Of a stretch of 64,000 nucleotides of DNA, positions 39,401-47,508 are shown one piece after another. A model generated the notes under the pieces. That model did no database searches, had not been told where the DNA came from, and was given only the letters and a program-made list of their open reading frames with translations. Position numbers and translations under genes: made by a program. Every line of letters begins with the position of its first letter. The first letter of the stretch is position 1. The DNA is from Symsagittifera roscoffensis (lineage: Eukaryota > Xenacoelomorpha > Acoela > Convolutidae), in the NCBI RefSeq assembly GCF_963678635.1, contig NC_087070.1, forward strand, positions 29,240,048-29,304,047, written 5' to 3'.

Positions 39401-42400
39401 GGCAACTAAGGCTACAAATATTGGGTCGACAACTGTTGAGCCGAAAACAAAACTGTCGTCAAAAAATTTTTTTTTAAAAGCTTTGAAAATTTTCAAAATT
39501 TAACGACCCATCAGTGCTGAAACACAAAACATAAAAAATCTTTTCCCTCGCATTTACGCAATATAAAATGTAAGAACCGATCAGTCCGGAAAAAAATCAC
39601 AAATTGGAGAACTTTCAATCAAAGTAAAAAATGTTTAAACTAATATAAAACTCAAGCTTTGGAAAGTAGGCCCACAAAGACGTACCAGAAAACAATCGCA
39701 TTCAAAAAGAAACATGACATGAGCCCGACGGAAACTAGGAGAAAAACCACGAATCCGAAAAAAAAACTATAATTACTGCCTGAAATGAACTTCACCTCAT
39801 GAATGATGGTAGTTTTAATTATATATGCAAAGAATTGACCCGGACAGCAGTTTGCACGTCAGCAGTCGTTAAATTGGGTGCCAGACATCAAGCCGACGGG
39901 ACTTCAAGCCGAATCGTAAAATAAGGGAATTCAAGCTGAAAATTTTCTCTCTAAGTCATGAGATATGAATAATTTGAAAACATTTTTGAAGAATCTCTCA
40001 ATTTTATGATCTTTATTCGGTGATTATTAGCGTTTTCATAAAATTTAAGCCTCCAAATGATGTTTAGGAAAGTTGAAAAATAAAACACGGTTGAAGGTAT
40101 TTTTCTTGTTTATAATTTATGCATTTCAAAAACCGGCTGATATTATTAACTGATACCAATCCCAAGTGATTCATTGTCATAAATAACGCTTAATATGGAG
40201 TAAAATAGCCTACGATTTTGACAAGCAATGTTTTACAGATGAAAAAATAATGATTAAGGTGCTTGTTAAGTTTAAGTTTCTTTTTGAAAAAATCTGACAC
40301 TGACTTTTTGAAAAAATCTTCATTTTTTCAGTTTCGAAGAAAAAAGATGGCCTTATAGCCCTTGAATTTGTTGAACATTATCATGGACACTTTTTTGTTA
40401 AAATTAACCCAATGTGAGAAAACTCGATCAATAGGTAAAACTCTTATTTTGCTGGGAAATTTGATAATTAATTTCGATTTTCGAAATAAAAAGTCGATCA
40501 CGTTTTTCGCGACCTTTACAATTTTTCTGTTCAATAGTGGATTTTGCCTTCCTTTTAACAATAGAAATACACTGAACTTGAAAAAAAAATCACAAGTCAA
40601 ACCGCGAAAAATCAAAATTGAGCGTGAACAAAATTTAGGAATTTTTCCTGAAAAACAAATCTGCAAGACCTATATAAGAGTACTCACTACGTCATTACTC
40701 TTAAAAATAATAGTAATAATTTTTTTTTAAAATATTAACGCCAGTGTTATCGGAGACGCGATATTTCTTTTATGGTTATGTGGGTTACTCTGAAAAGATG
40801 ACTTGCAGATGTGAAAAAAAAAATCCTCGATGAGGACTCCGGCTGGTTTTCTATCGAAATTGACTGTATCATCAACCAGAAGATATTTCCAGATGCCTCA
40901 AAGAGCTTGCAAGGAATTTTCAAATCTTTAAAAAATCGGAAAGTCAAAATAAAAAACGAGCGGGGAAGCTATCTGAAGAGTAGTTGTGTAACACTCTTGA
41001 AATTTAACATTTGAATTTATCAGTAAAACAATTATATTTAACAATTGGCGTGATGTAGATTGATTAGTGAAGTGATTCAAAGGTAAGTTAACTGTATGTT
41101 AAAACTATATTCTCTGGTTAGACATATATATTTAAATTAAGTCTACCGCCAACAAAAAGGTTGTACTTACTAATGAAAACTGCAACCCCCGTTTTCAATA
41201 ACATCATGTGACGTCGGAAGCACTAACAACAAGCATTCGAAAACAAAAAAAAACAAATACAGAGCAATATCTTTGATATGCGAGAATGATCGCAAGGGTA
41301 TGAATCGGTCGATAAACAACTAACACTAATCGGCAAAGAAGCTTTCAAAAATTTTCAAGCGGCCGCGAATCGTACAATTTGTAGGTAGACTCCTATTGAG
41401 CCGAAAACAAAAAAAAACACAGCAACTGTCATAAAAGTTCAAGTTTAAAAACTATGATTTTTTGGCTATTTTTCAGACCCCTTTGAAAATTTCCAAAATT
41501 CAATTTACTAAGGTCTTTTTAAATTGTTTTTGATATTCTTTGACTGCAATAAAACGTGTCAGCGTGAACCAATTTCCAGAACAAATCTCACATGCAATTG
41601 CTTCATGAATAATTTTCAATTAACTTTAAGTTGTAATTTTACAAGGGGGTGCGAAATTGGAATTACTGATTTTTAAAACCACCGACGAACAGACTCTTTA
41701 TTAACAGCAATTGTCAGTTTTCTTTTGAAACTACATAAAATTAGTTGACTCAGCTGATAAGACATCAGCCAACACCATTTAGGCTGAACAAAACAAAAGC
41801 TTTTACGACAAGGCCAAGCAGAGCTTCGCACCACTTGCCATACAATACAAACATAGCAAATTTGTGCGCAAAAATAAAAATTTAACCGCTGTCGAAAAAA
41901 AAACGAATAGTATTCCAAAAAAAAACTAGATCAAACGGCCAAATAATGAAGCGGCTCTAAAGCCGAAAGTACTGAAGCAAACACCCTTAGAGCCGAAAAA
42001 AATTCCTTTGAGCCGAAGAAAGTTCTATTTCGTACAGATGTAACAAAAAAATTTTCACAGGGGAAAAAAGTCTCGTATCTACTAGACTAACAAGGACCGT
42101 TTTGGGGTATTTTCCATTATAGCCCCCAACCCTAAAAACAAAAAGATAAAAGCCGTGCCTGTGCATTCACACTAAAGAACATCTAAACTTTGTTAGTAAA
42201 AAAACTTAGAGATGCATAGAGTTACTAGTTCAGAATAAATGAAGATACACATGCTTTTTAAAATGGGAAACATCACCTTTTCGTACCCGAGGAGTGCATG
42301 AACATTAACACCAAAATAGAAAAATCTAGGGCCCACAGCGTTTTGAGGAACCAAACAAAAGAAATAGAACCTAAAAAATTACCTTCTCTCCATACCACCA

Positions 42401-42604
42401 TCCGCCATCTCCACGCGCAGAAAGTAAAACTACGATGTCGCCCGCTTTCAGTGGCAGAACATCCTTATTCATCGATGACAGACGATGTGTGGATTTGCTC
42501 ACTTTGAACAAAAACCCCGCATCTGCTTTTGGTTCATTTTCAGCGATAGCCAAAGAAGCATCGACCTGGCAGTCTTCCTCGTCAGTTGTACAATCTGTTT
42601 GCAT
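9405..42604 (-). CDS. MLK: Mixed-lineage kinase (MLK-type MAP3K), five exons
   Basis: Join on the minus strand: 42604-42383, 19350-18668, 15827-15557, 14137-12976, 10180-9405; phases 0, 2, 0, 1 all match and give about 1037 codons with a TAA stop. Exon 1 plus the start of exon 2 form an SH3 domain (LKAGDIVVLLS, GGWWYGEK, then GLFHPSNV). The kinase has the Gly loop GRGGFG (residues ~120-125), VAVK lysine (~140), alpha-C Glu (~162), HKDLKSGN (~238), DFG (~269) and SPE (~296). Exon 3 supplies the C-lobe (SDSWSFGVVFWEMM). Exon 4 has a short leucine-rich coiled coil and a CRIB-like motif (ISFPRGLVHEVSV). Exon 5 is His/Ser/Asn-rich and ends in a Pro/Ser tract. MLKs are activated by Cdc42/Rac and phosphorylate MKK4/7 in JNK signalling (family knowledge). 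The domain order SH3-kinase-zipper-CRIB is diagnostic, and the length is near vertebrate MLK1. Confidence 0.9.
10181..12975 (-). other. MLK intron 4 with SINE-like fragments
   Basis: GT-AG phase 1 intron. It contains SINE-like pieces at ~10304-10512, 10859-10930, 11150-11330 and 12421-12545, plus ~12720-12845 beside exon 4. It also has a diverged copy of the gccgaaaacaaaactgttgtca repeat near 11570 (related to the intron 1 arrays) and a copy of the aaaaaagtctagtacccgattgcaa repeat near 11917. The hairpin motif recurs near 11336. I see no additional exon. Confidence 0.6.
14440..15400. repeat. ~165-bp tandem repeat array in MLK intron 3
   Basis: The phrase caactacagggttgg recurs near 14477, 14695, 14863, 15018, 15186 and (weakly) 15350, with spacing of roughly 155-218 and mostly about 165 bases. 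Each unit also holds a block like ctcgaaaactacaag, atttgagcag and gaaaaaatc. The units are clearly diverged, so the array is old. It fills most of intron 3 (14138-15556). Open frames crossing it reflect the repeat and are not genes. Confidence 0.8.
16080..17130 (-). repeat. Cluster of tRNA-like heads and a SINE-like copy in MLK intron 2
   Basis: Four tRNA-like stretches are read on the minus strand. ~16090-16150 has an AGTTCGATTTG box. 16225-16285 has GGTTCGAATCC, a perfect B box. ~16735-16800 has GGGTTTGAATC. ~17050-17130 has A-box-like tagtgtggtggc and B-box-like GTTCAAATCC, joined to SINE body at 16925-17050. None folds into an intact tRNA by eye, so they look like heads of tRNA-derived SINEs or tRNA pseudogenes. 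Intron 2 spans 15828-18667. Confidence 0.55.
17320..17840. repeat. Plus-strand tRNA-like head abutting a SINE-like body
   Basis: About 17325-17390 has gtgggttcgattcccgcttc on the plus strand, containing the B box GGTTCGATTCC, followed by a GC-richer segment (ggcgtaccagtgtcatccgc) that I find nowhere else in the window. It joins at ~17425 to a SINE-like body in the usual minus orientation that runs to ~17840. This is probably one insertion beside or into another. The remaining sequence to 18667 is AT-rich and featureless to me. Confidence 0.5.
19870..20200 (-). repeat. SINE-like body copy in MLK intron 1 (unit A)
   Basis: Runs from acatagccaactgagttgg to acctatataagag and lacks a clear head. 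The same copy recurs at ~25462-25792 because it lies in the 5.6-kb duplication. A tRNA-like block with GGTTCGAACCG on the minus strand follows at ~20360-20430 (and ~25953-26023). Confidence 0.6.
20656..20690. repeat. Recurrent hairpin motif
   Basis: The sequence acacagaggcgaagcagcgc followed by ttcgtaaacacttgcgag forms a short stem (cgaagc/gcttcg). Relatives occur at 6543-6572 (perfect 7-bp stem with a 3-base loop), ~11336, 15872-15905, 21655-21690, ~26250, ~27245 and ~41810. The usual right flank is accacttgcgatacaaa. It is probably one end of a non-autonomous mobile element, with no TSD defined. Confidence 0.5.
21795..22526. mobile_element. Foldback MITE, Tc1/mariner-like with TA target site
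   Basis: The ends are cagtgctgatttaaattatc and its inverted copy, each flanked by TA (21793-21794 and 22527-22528). The two arms are long (roughly 290 bases) and match imperfectly, with a loop at about 22090-22230. The open frames read in each arm (MLRISPELIWC...) are the same sequence read from opposite strands, so they look like by-products of the inverted repeat. There is no transposase. The TA duplication and cagt termini fit the Tc1/mariner/pogo group. A second copy at 27389-28119 was made by the segmental duplication, not by transposition. Confidence 0.8.
22560..24396. repeat. ~625-bp tandem array, first block (three units)
   Basis: The landmark cattattaaccattcgccgag recurs near 22590, 23212 and 23835, a period of about 622. 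Each unit has two parts. One is related to the SINE body (acatagccaatcgaagatt ... gttaaaattaacccaat). The other is related to a dispersed repeat with gccgaaaacaaaactgttgtca. The block ends abruptly at the duplication junction with the kinase exon. The same three units reappear at 28150-29996. Confidence 0.85.
24397..24943 (-). pseudogene. Partial duplicate of the MLK kinase exon inside intron 1
   Basis: This is a near-identical copy of the first 547 bases of the kinase exon (19350-18804), including the same acceptor sequence just upstream. It encodes the rest of SH3, the N-lobe and the HKDLKSGN catalytic loop, then breaks right after VDGVF into the ~625-bp array and stops after six further residues (24371). 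It lacks the DFG, activation segment and donor site of the parent exon. One visible coding difference is Arg for Gln in the ALxIARGMQYL helix. It is the left edge of the second unit of a 5.6-kb tandem duplication. In transcript order it precedes the intact exon, so it must be skipped to make a full kinase. If used, it would give a truncated SH3/N-lobe product or a transcript subject to decay. Confidence 0.85.
27389..28119. mobile_element. Duplicate of the foldback MITE in unit B
   Basis: Same element as 21795-22526, carried along in the 5.6-kb duplication with identical flanking sequence. The right terminus differs by a 2-base loss next to the TA. The arms differ from the first copy by only a few bases. 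Confidence 0.8.
28150..32945. repeat. ~625-bp tandem array, main block (about eight units)
   Basis: Units start near 28155, 28783, 29405, 30030, 30655, 31279, 31906 and 32536. Alternate units match best: 29405 with 30655 and 30030 with 31279, which implies a later duplication of a ~1249-bp dimer. Every unit carries a short basic open frame beginning MNNLQKALLTIRRAQKRRL (about 40 codons), discussed in the findings. The array lies wholly inside MLK intron 1. Confidence 0.9.
33606..34045. mobile_element. hAT-like MITE inside the 2.09-kb repeat, first copy
   Basis: The termini begin gggtgccagacatcaagccg on the left and, inverted, gggtctaggacaacaagccg on the right. Both are followed by acggga and a shared caagccg-type stretch, giving imperfect terminal inverted repeats of about 40 bases. 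An 8-base direct repeat, gttaaatt, flanks the element (33598-33605 and 34046-34053). An 8-bp target duplication fits the hAT superfamily. There is no coding sequence. Amplified copies are at 35699-36139 and 37804-38244, and a truncated one runs from 39876. Confidence 0.75.
35699..36139. mobile_element. hAT-like MITE, second amplified copy
   Basis: Same element and same flanking gttaaatt as at 33606-34045. It was copied by amplification of the 2.09-kb unit, not by new insertion. Confidence 0.75.
37804..38244. mobile_element. hAT-like MITE, third amplified copy
   Basis: Third copy in the higher-order repeat, slightly more diverged, with the same gttaaatt flanks. A fourth, truncated copy starts at 39876 and is cut near 40275. 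Confidence 0.75.
40275..40705 (-). repeat. SINE-like copy at the right end of the array
   Basis: The left part matches the SINE portion of the ~625-bp units. The right part continues beyond the point where the units break off (after gttaaaattaacccaatg), into gagaaaactcgatcaatagg and on to acctatataagag. It therefore looks like the un-amplified remainder of the insertion from which the array arose. No tRNA head is evident at its right end. Confidence 0.65.
40706..42382. other. Distal part of MLK intron 1, diverged repeats
   Basis: A diverged relative of the 34200-34390 segment of the 2.09-kb repeat is present at ~41040-41250. The gccgaaaacaaaa repeat recurs near 41400 and the hairpin motif near 41810. 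A plus-strand open frame at 40811-41014 shows no recognisable domain. No exon is supported. Confidence 0.5.
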
Positions 42605-43150
42605 TGTTATTTACCAATCTAAAATTATTTAAAATAGTTAGCCAATAAAATTTAATTAAAATACCAAAAATTAATTCAAATACGAAGATTTTTGCTGTAA
42701 CTAGCATTATCAGTATGCACAACTTGAAGTCATAGTATTTACAAATAAAAACTTTTATAATTCAAAATAAGTAGCTTTAAACTTTTTGAGTATCTGAGAA
42801 AATTACATTATTGTTGTTTTCGTTTCTTTTTGTACTTGTAAGCTATTAGAAGGTTGAAAGTATAATGGAAACAAGGGTTACAGTCAGGAGTATATTTATT
42901 GCAATCTTCCAGTCAAAGCCCAAGGTATGGAAAATAAAAGATAACGTGGATAAAAGACGATTGGGAATCATGTCACCCAGATAAAGAAAACTAATAACTG
43001 CATTATGGTGAAAAGGGACTCAGAAATGTTCTAGAAATTTAAATTTTCAAAATTTCGATTTGGATTAGATTATTTCCGAGAAAAACGAAAAACGGCCATT
43101 TTGACCGAAAATAGACAAAACACAAAACCAAGTTGCAAGACGAAAATCAG
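42605..43150. other. MLK 5' flank
   Basis: AT-rich sequence upstream of the MLK start codon. On the minus strand an AG preceded by aaataattt lies about 17 bases before the ATG (ttttag then attggtaaataac). It could be an acceptor for a leading non-coding exon or a spliced leader. No confident TATA box is visible. To the right the composition shifts at the start of the retroelement region. Confidence 0.35.
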
Positions 43151-44920
43151 TCGAAAAGTAGAAAGAAAAATAGAAGAACGAAGCCTCTTATCGTGACATC
43201 AGGACACGATAAGATGCTAGTCGGAATATGATTGTGGAAGCGAAAGGTCCAATGGGAGAGTATGAAATCAGATGCCCGGTGCCCAGAGACTATTAAAAAA
43301 CATAAGGGATATTTAAGCTGCTGTAATGCCCTGAACGCATTTAACTCACTCTTATATTGATTTAGTATATCAGAGCATGAGCAGTTAGAGTCGAGGAAAG
43401 ATTCAACCCATCTCTAATGGATGTAGTATACAACTGCCAGTAAAAACATGTGATTGTTATTTTCTAGCCGTGTTTTTAAAAAGACTGTTTGTCTGGCGAT
43501 CCGAGGCCAAGCTATGTGCCAGTCGGTCATATTTGGAAGTTTGACCTTGAGAAAAACAAGAACGCTTAATTTTGGAGTGAAATTTGATTTTTCAAAAATT
43601 CGAATGGAGCCTGTCATGCACGATTCTCTCGCGATAACTGAAAACCGAAAAAGAGAAATCAGAACGATCGAGTAACAATCGCGGGAAAGTTGCCAGACAA
43701 AGCAGTAGGAAATTGCCATTCGCAATTTCCGTCACAATAAAACTAGAGTAGAGCTGTCCTATCTGAAACAGAAGGAAGCGTATTCCCGAGAATTGGACTA
43801 TTATTACTCGACTGGATTATCATTCAAACTGGACTAGAGTGAACCTTTGATGGAAAGGTGGACAGCTTGAGTGTCCCAATGGTTCACGAGAAGCCATACT
43901 CTAGAGTTCAAACTTGGTCCTGTTGTTGAAACTGATAAACATTAAACTCATTTAGTTACATTATTTAATTCTCGAGTTGATTACCGACTTAATTACTCCC
44001 AGTTCTTGAGCGTGCTACGATGTGAGTACTCAATTTAAATTCCTAGAGTGTGTTTTATGATTGTTATGTTGAGGTAAGGCGAGTTTTAGGTTGATCCATC
44101 TGAAATGGATCAAAGTTCCACTGTCTGATAAAAAGTAACTTAACGGATTGTTCTGACCCGGTTTTTAACGGCGTTCATGTATTTTGGGTATCTAGAGACC
44201 TAAGTATGGGGACGTTCTTTTGTCTAGCGTGGGGGGATATTTTTGTAGTAGCTTTTAAGCTGTAACGGGTCGTAGTCTCATGTCACAAGCGAACCGAATT
44301 GGCTCCGACTGATTTGAGGTAGAAGAACACAAGAGATAGTGTCCCTGACTCTTGAGCCAATGGTTATAGGGCCTATTTTTCTTAAGCCTCATGTGTGACT
44401 ACAGTAGACGAATGTTACATAGTGTTTTTATGGCGCTCCTGGGTGTTTACGACATCAAGACTACGGAGTCGAACCCACTTGAGACAGCTTCGGGCTGCAT
44501 GCCCATTCTAGAGTACCGGTGGTACGGTTCGGCAGGAACGTGCGAACCTTCCGGTTGTACCGTGAGCGCATTTTAAGAAAACTCGAGAAAACTTCCTGGC
44601 ACGCTCTCCGAAGGAGGCTTAGCTAACCGAGTAAAGGGTGGGCAACAAGGGGGACAAAAACACGAGCAAAAAGACAAAAAGCGAAACAAAAACCAAAAAA
44701 GAATAGAAAAAGGAACAAAAACCATAAAACGAAAAAAGACAGTGACTTTGACACCAGATTAGTTGGATCAAACCTTTATATTAATTAAATAGTATACCCA
44801 TACTGTTTTACAAGTTCGATCGTTTCGATCAACCTAGCAATTTAACCCAGTAACCTCAATAAAGTGCCCGAGTGTGGGGCGTTGTCAAGGGTTTTCAGAT
44901 AGCTTGGAACTTAGCTGGAC

Positions 44921-45115
44921 AACAAGGAGACTTGACTGGAAGAGGTGACCAGCCGAGTGGGAAAGTGGTTCAGGAGCACTTGAGCTGAACCAATAGGAGA
45001 CTTGACTGGAAGAGGTGACCAGCCGAGTGGGAAAGTGGTTCAGGAGCACTTGAGCTGAACCAATAGGAGACTGGACTGGAAGAGGTGACCAGTCGATTGG
45101 GAAAGTAGCCAAGAA
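44921..45115. repeat. 70-bp tandem repeat in the retroelement leader
   Basis: The phrase cttgactggaagaggtgacc starts at 44931 and 45001, and a variant starts at 45071: period 70, about 2.7 units. The first two units are nearly identical and the third has a few changes. It is non-coding. Confidence 0.85.
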
Positions 45116-45229
45116 GGATTTGGCAGTTCTCGAGTTCTCAAGTTGGGCAGAATGGGTATCGTTAAAATCCACATTACATTATAGGAGATAAGTGTAAAAT
45201 TGGATAAGCGAAATCCCCCGGTTTTGAGG

Positions 45230-45775
45230 GGTACAGGACTTTATCCTCCACGGTAATTATCCTCCAGGCGATATCCTCCATGGCGGATAAAGTCCTCCGA
45301 GTATAAAAGCGCCTTTTTCATTTATTGAGAAGAATGAAACGGAAAAAAAAACAAAGCAGATAGGAGAAATTAACTGACAATTAAAACTGCGATGAAATTG
45401 AAGAACAAAAATTAATAATTTCAATTAAATCGTAATTGAAGTTTTCGATTTCGTTGGTTTTTGTTGAGCATGGCAAATTTCATGGTTTCTCAAGGGAAAC
45501 GGACTTTATCCTCCAGATGTTCCGAAGTCAACTTGTTCCATATAATTGGGCTGCCCGTACGCGGAATGATCAGGAAGTTCCATTTATTGTCTGAAATGAT
45601 CAAATATTGGATATAATCTAATAATTTGACTGAATTTACTAATTGGAGGAAAACATCCAAATTCATAAAATTGGGGGATAAAATGGAGGAAAAAGTCCCT
45701 GTTTGAGAAATGGAGGATAATGGTGGAGGATATCGCCTGGAGGATAATGACCGTGGAGGATAAAGTCCGTTTCCT
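45230..45775. mobile_element. 546-bp MITE with 10-bp target duplication, nested in the leader
   Basis: Inverted arms at 45236-45280 and 45724-45768 match at 44 of 45 positions (ggactttatcctccacgg...). A 10-base direct repeat, ggttttgagg, flanks the element at 45220-45229 and 45776-45785. A third copy of the arm start lies internally at 45501-45515. It has no coding sequence. The long target duplication suggests a Mutator-like (9-10 bp) source. It inserted into the retroelement and so is younger than it. Confidence 0.85.
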
Positions 45776-46522
45776 GGTTTTGAGGAACGTTTTTACTTGA
45801 GCAGGCCTGGAGACAGGTTTACGGTTTTCTCTTGAGAGGTTTAGCACCCGGCGCTTAAGGTAATTTTAGGCTTAAGAAGGGGGGCTAAAAAGGGGGAGGT
45901 TAGAAGGGGGGCTGGTTAAGTTAGAGGTTGGCGGTTATAATTTGTAAAAAGGGGGGACACATTAGAGTAATTAATTGGTCGGCATCGTCGACTTAGTTAC
46001 ATTAGATATTTACACGCGTTGGTTATAGGAAGCGGATATCCAAAATTAGAATCAGGTAAAGGTAGGTACCCTGGTCGGATCGGTAGGGGGGAACGGACCA
46101 AGACAGTTTTTGTGATACCCCATAAGATCGCTAGCAGGGGGGAGGAAAACGCGTGGCAATTAAGTACCAGACATTTTTTCGATAGAAGGTAGACATTTGT
46201 CACCTTTGAATTTTAGGTGGGTTCATCTCTTTGTTTTTATTATTTTTTCTTGCTTAGATTTTTGTTGCATTTTGGTAAGGATTTGTGTTTGGTTTTTATA
46301 CGAACAGGTGATCACAAGATACCTGCGCACAGGTTTTGGTTTCAAGTTGCTTGGAACATTGAAAAAGAGGTAACTAAAAAAGGGGGGTCAGCATTTGGCC
46401 ACTAAGAGAGGGTTTTTGGGAAAATTTTTACTAGAGCTTGAGTGGTGGTGCAAGGTACAGTGAATCAAGAGGTCCCTAAAACGAAGAAGAAAGAGGTCCC
46501 ACCGCTCAAACACTTGTTAATA

Positions 46523-47140
46523 GTCTTGGGACAGTGCCAAAGAAGTCTTGGGACAGTGCAGTCTGGGGACAGTCTTGGGACAGTGCAGTCCTGGGATAGT
46601 CTTGGACCAGAGCAGTCTTGGTACAGTCTTGGGACAGTACAGCCTTGAGACAATACAGTCTTGGGACGCTACGATCTTGGGACAGTGGTCTTGGGATAGT
46701 GGTCTTGGGACAGTGGTCTTGGGAGACTAGTCTTGGGACAGTGGTCTTGGGATAGTGGTCTTGGGACAGTGGTCTTGGGACACTAGTCTTGGGACAGTGG
46801 TCTTGGGACAGTGGTCTTGGGATAGTGGTCTTGGGACAGTGGTCTTGGGACAGTGGTCTTGGGACAGTGGTCTTGGGACAGTGGTCTTGGGACAGTGCTC
46901 TTGGGATAGTGGTCTTGGGACAGTGGTCTTGGGACACTAGCCTTGGGACACTAGTCTTGGGATAGCAGCCTTGGGACACTAGCCTTGGGACAGTAGTCTT
47001 GGGACATTAGGCTTGGGAAAGGGGTCTTGGGACACTGACAAAAAGTACTGGGTCAGTACCGAACAGTCTTGGGACAGTAGAAAGAAAGCCTGGGACGGTA
47101 CAAAGAAGAGTAGGGACAGTAACTGGAAGTCTTGGGACGG
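46523..47140. repeat. 14-bp minisatellite in the retroelement leader
   Basis: Dozens of copies of cttgggacagtggt and variants (gggatagtggt, gggacactagt) lie head to tail, densest at 46670-46990 and decaying on both sides. Because 14 is not a multiple of 3, frames across it repeat every 42 bases, giving false repetitive ORFs on both strands. It lies directly upstream of the gag region. The regular GGG tracts could form G-rich structures in the plus-strand transcript. Confidence 0.9.
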
Positions 47141-47508
47141 TATAAAAATTGAAGTAAAATTACAATAAGTGTTTTGAGACAGAACAATACTAGTCGGAAC
47201 CCGGTACGGTTGAAACCACAAATAAAGAAAGTTACTCGAAAGGTTGTGAAAGAGAACTGGGAACAAGGTTTTTATCACGTTGTATATTTCCTTTTAAGAA
47301 TTTTTTCATAATAGATTTTATTCTTAGAATAGAATTGTGTATATAATAATATTGTAAATAAGAGCAATTGTAAATAGAAATAATGAGACGGAGTAGGGTA
47401 CCGGTGCTCGAAAAAAGGTCAAGTGGATCAAACACGAAATATATTTCGTCGCTGCGCGGAACGACATCAATGGGCCCAAGGAAAACATAAGATAACTTTT
47501 CAGTTAGC

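Larger units (their letters stand above)
32948..40275. repeat. ~2.09-kb higher-order repeat (three and a half units)
   Basis: Units start at ttatgttccgacacagaggt near 32948, 35047, 37144 and 39216, with periods 2099, 2097 and 2072. Each holds about 1.47 kb of new sequence, including the hAT-like MITE, followed by one ~625-bp array unit. The first two units are nearly identical; the third and fourth have more changes. The fourth is cut near 40275, where SINE-like body resumes. The open frames in it (for example 33052-33249) repeat with the unit and show no domain. Confidence 0.9.
43150..47508 (+). other. Leader/LTR region of the retroelement
   Basis: No long ORF and no host gene is present. 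It presumably contains the 5' LTR and untranslated leader. I could not find a second copy of any part of it that would fix LTR ends, nor a convincing primer-binding site. Purine-rich runs (aaaaagggggagg near 45890; aaaaaaggggggt near 46378) resemble polypurine tracts, and a similar run occurs near 56084. Nested inside are a 70-bp tandem repeat, a MITE and a 14-bp minisatellite, listed separately. Confidence 0.5.

Noticed and set aside
22560-40275. CRISPR-like or phage repeat array
   Set aside because: The repeat periods (625 bp and 2.09 kb), lack of spacers and eukaryotic introns around them rule this out.
40811-41014. Coding exon on the plus strand (67 codons)
   Set aside because: No domain and no convincing splice sites. 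It lies inside MLK intron 1 among repeats.
46506-46979. Long repetitive open frames on both strands (for example 157 codons on the minus strand)
   Set aside because: They are by-products of the 14-bp minisatellite, which has no stop in several frames. The repeat period, not protein selection, explains them.
43150-47508. Exact 5' LTR boundaries
   Set aside because: No repeated terminal sequence exists elsewhere in the window and no clear primer-binding site was found, so any limits would be guesses.
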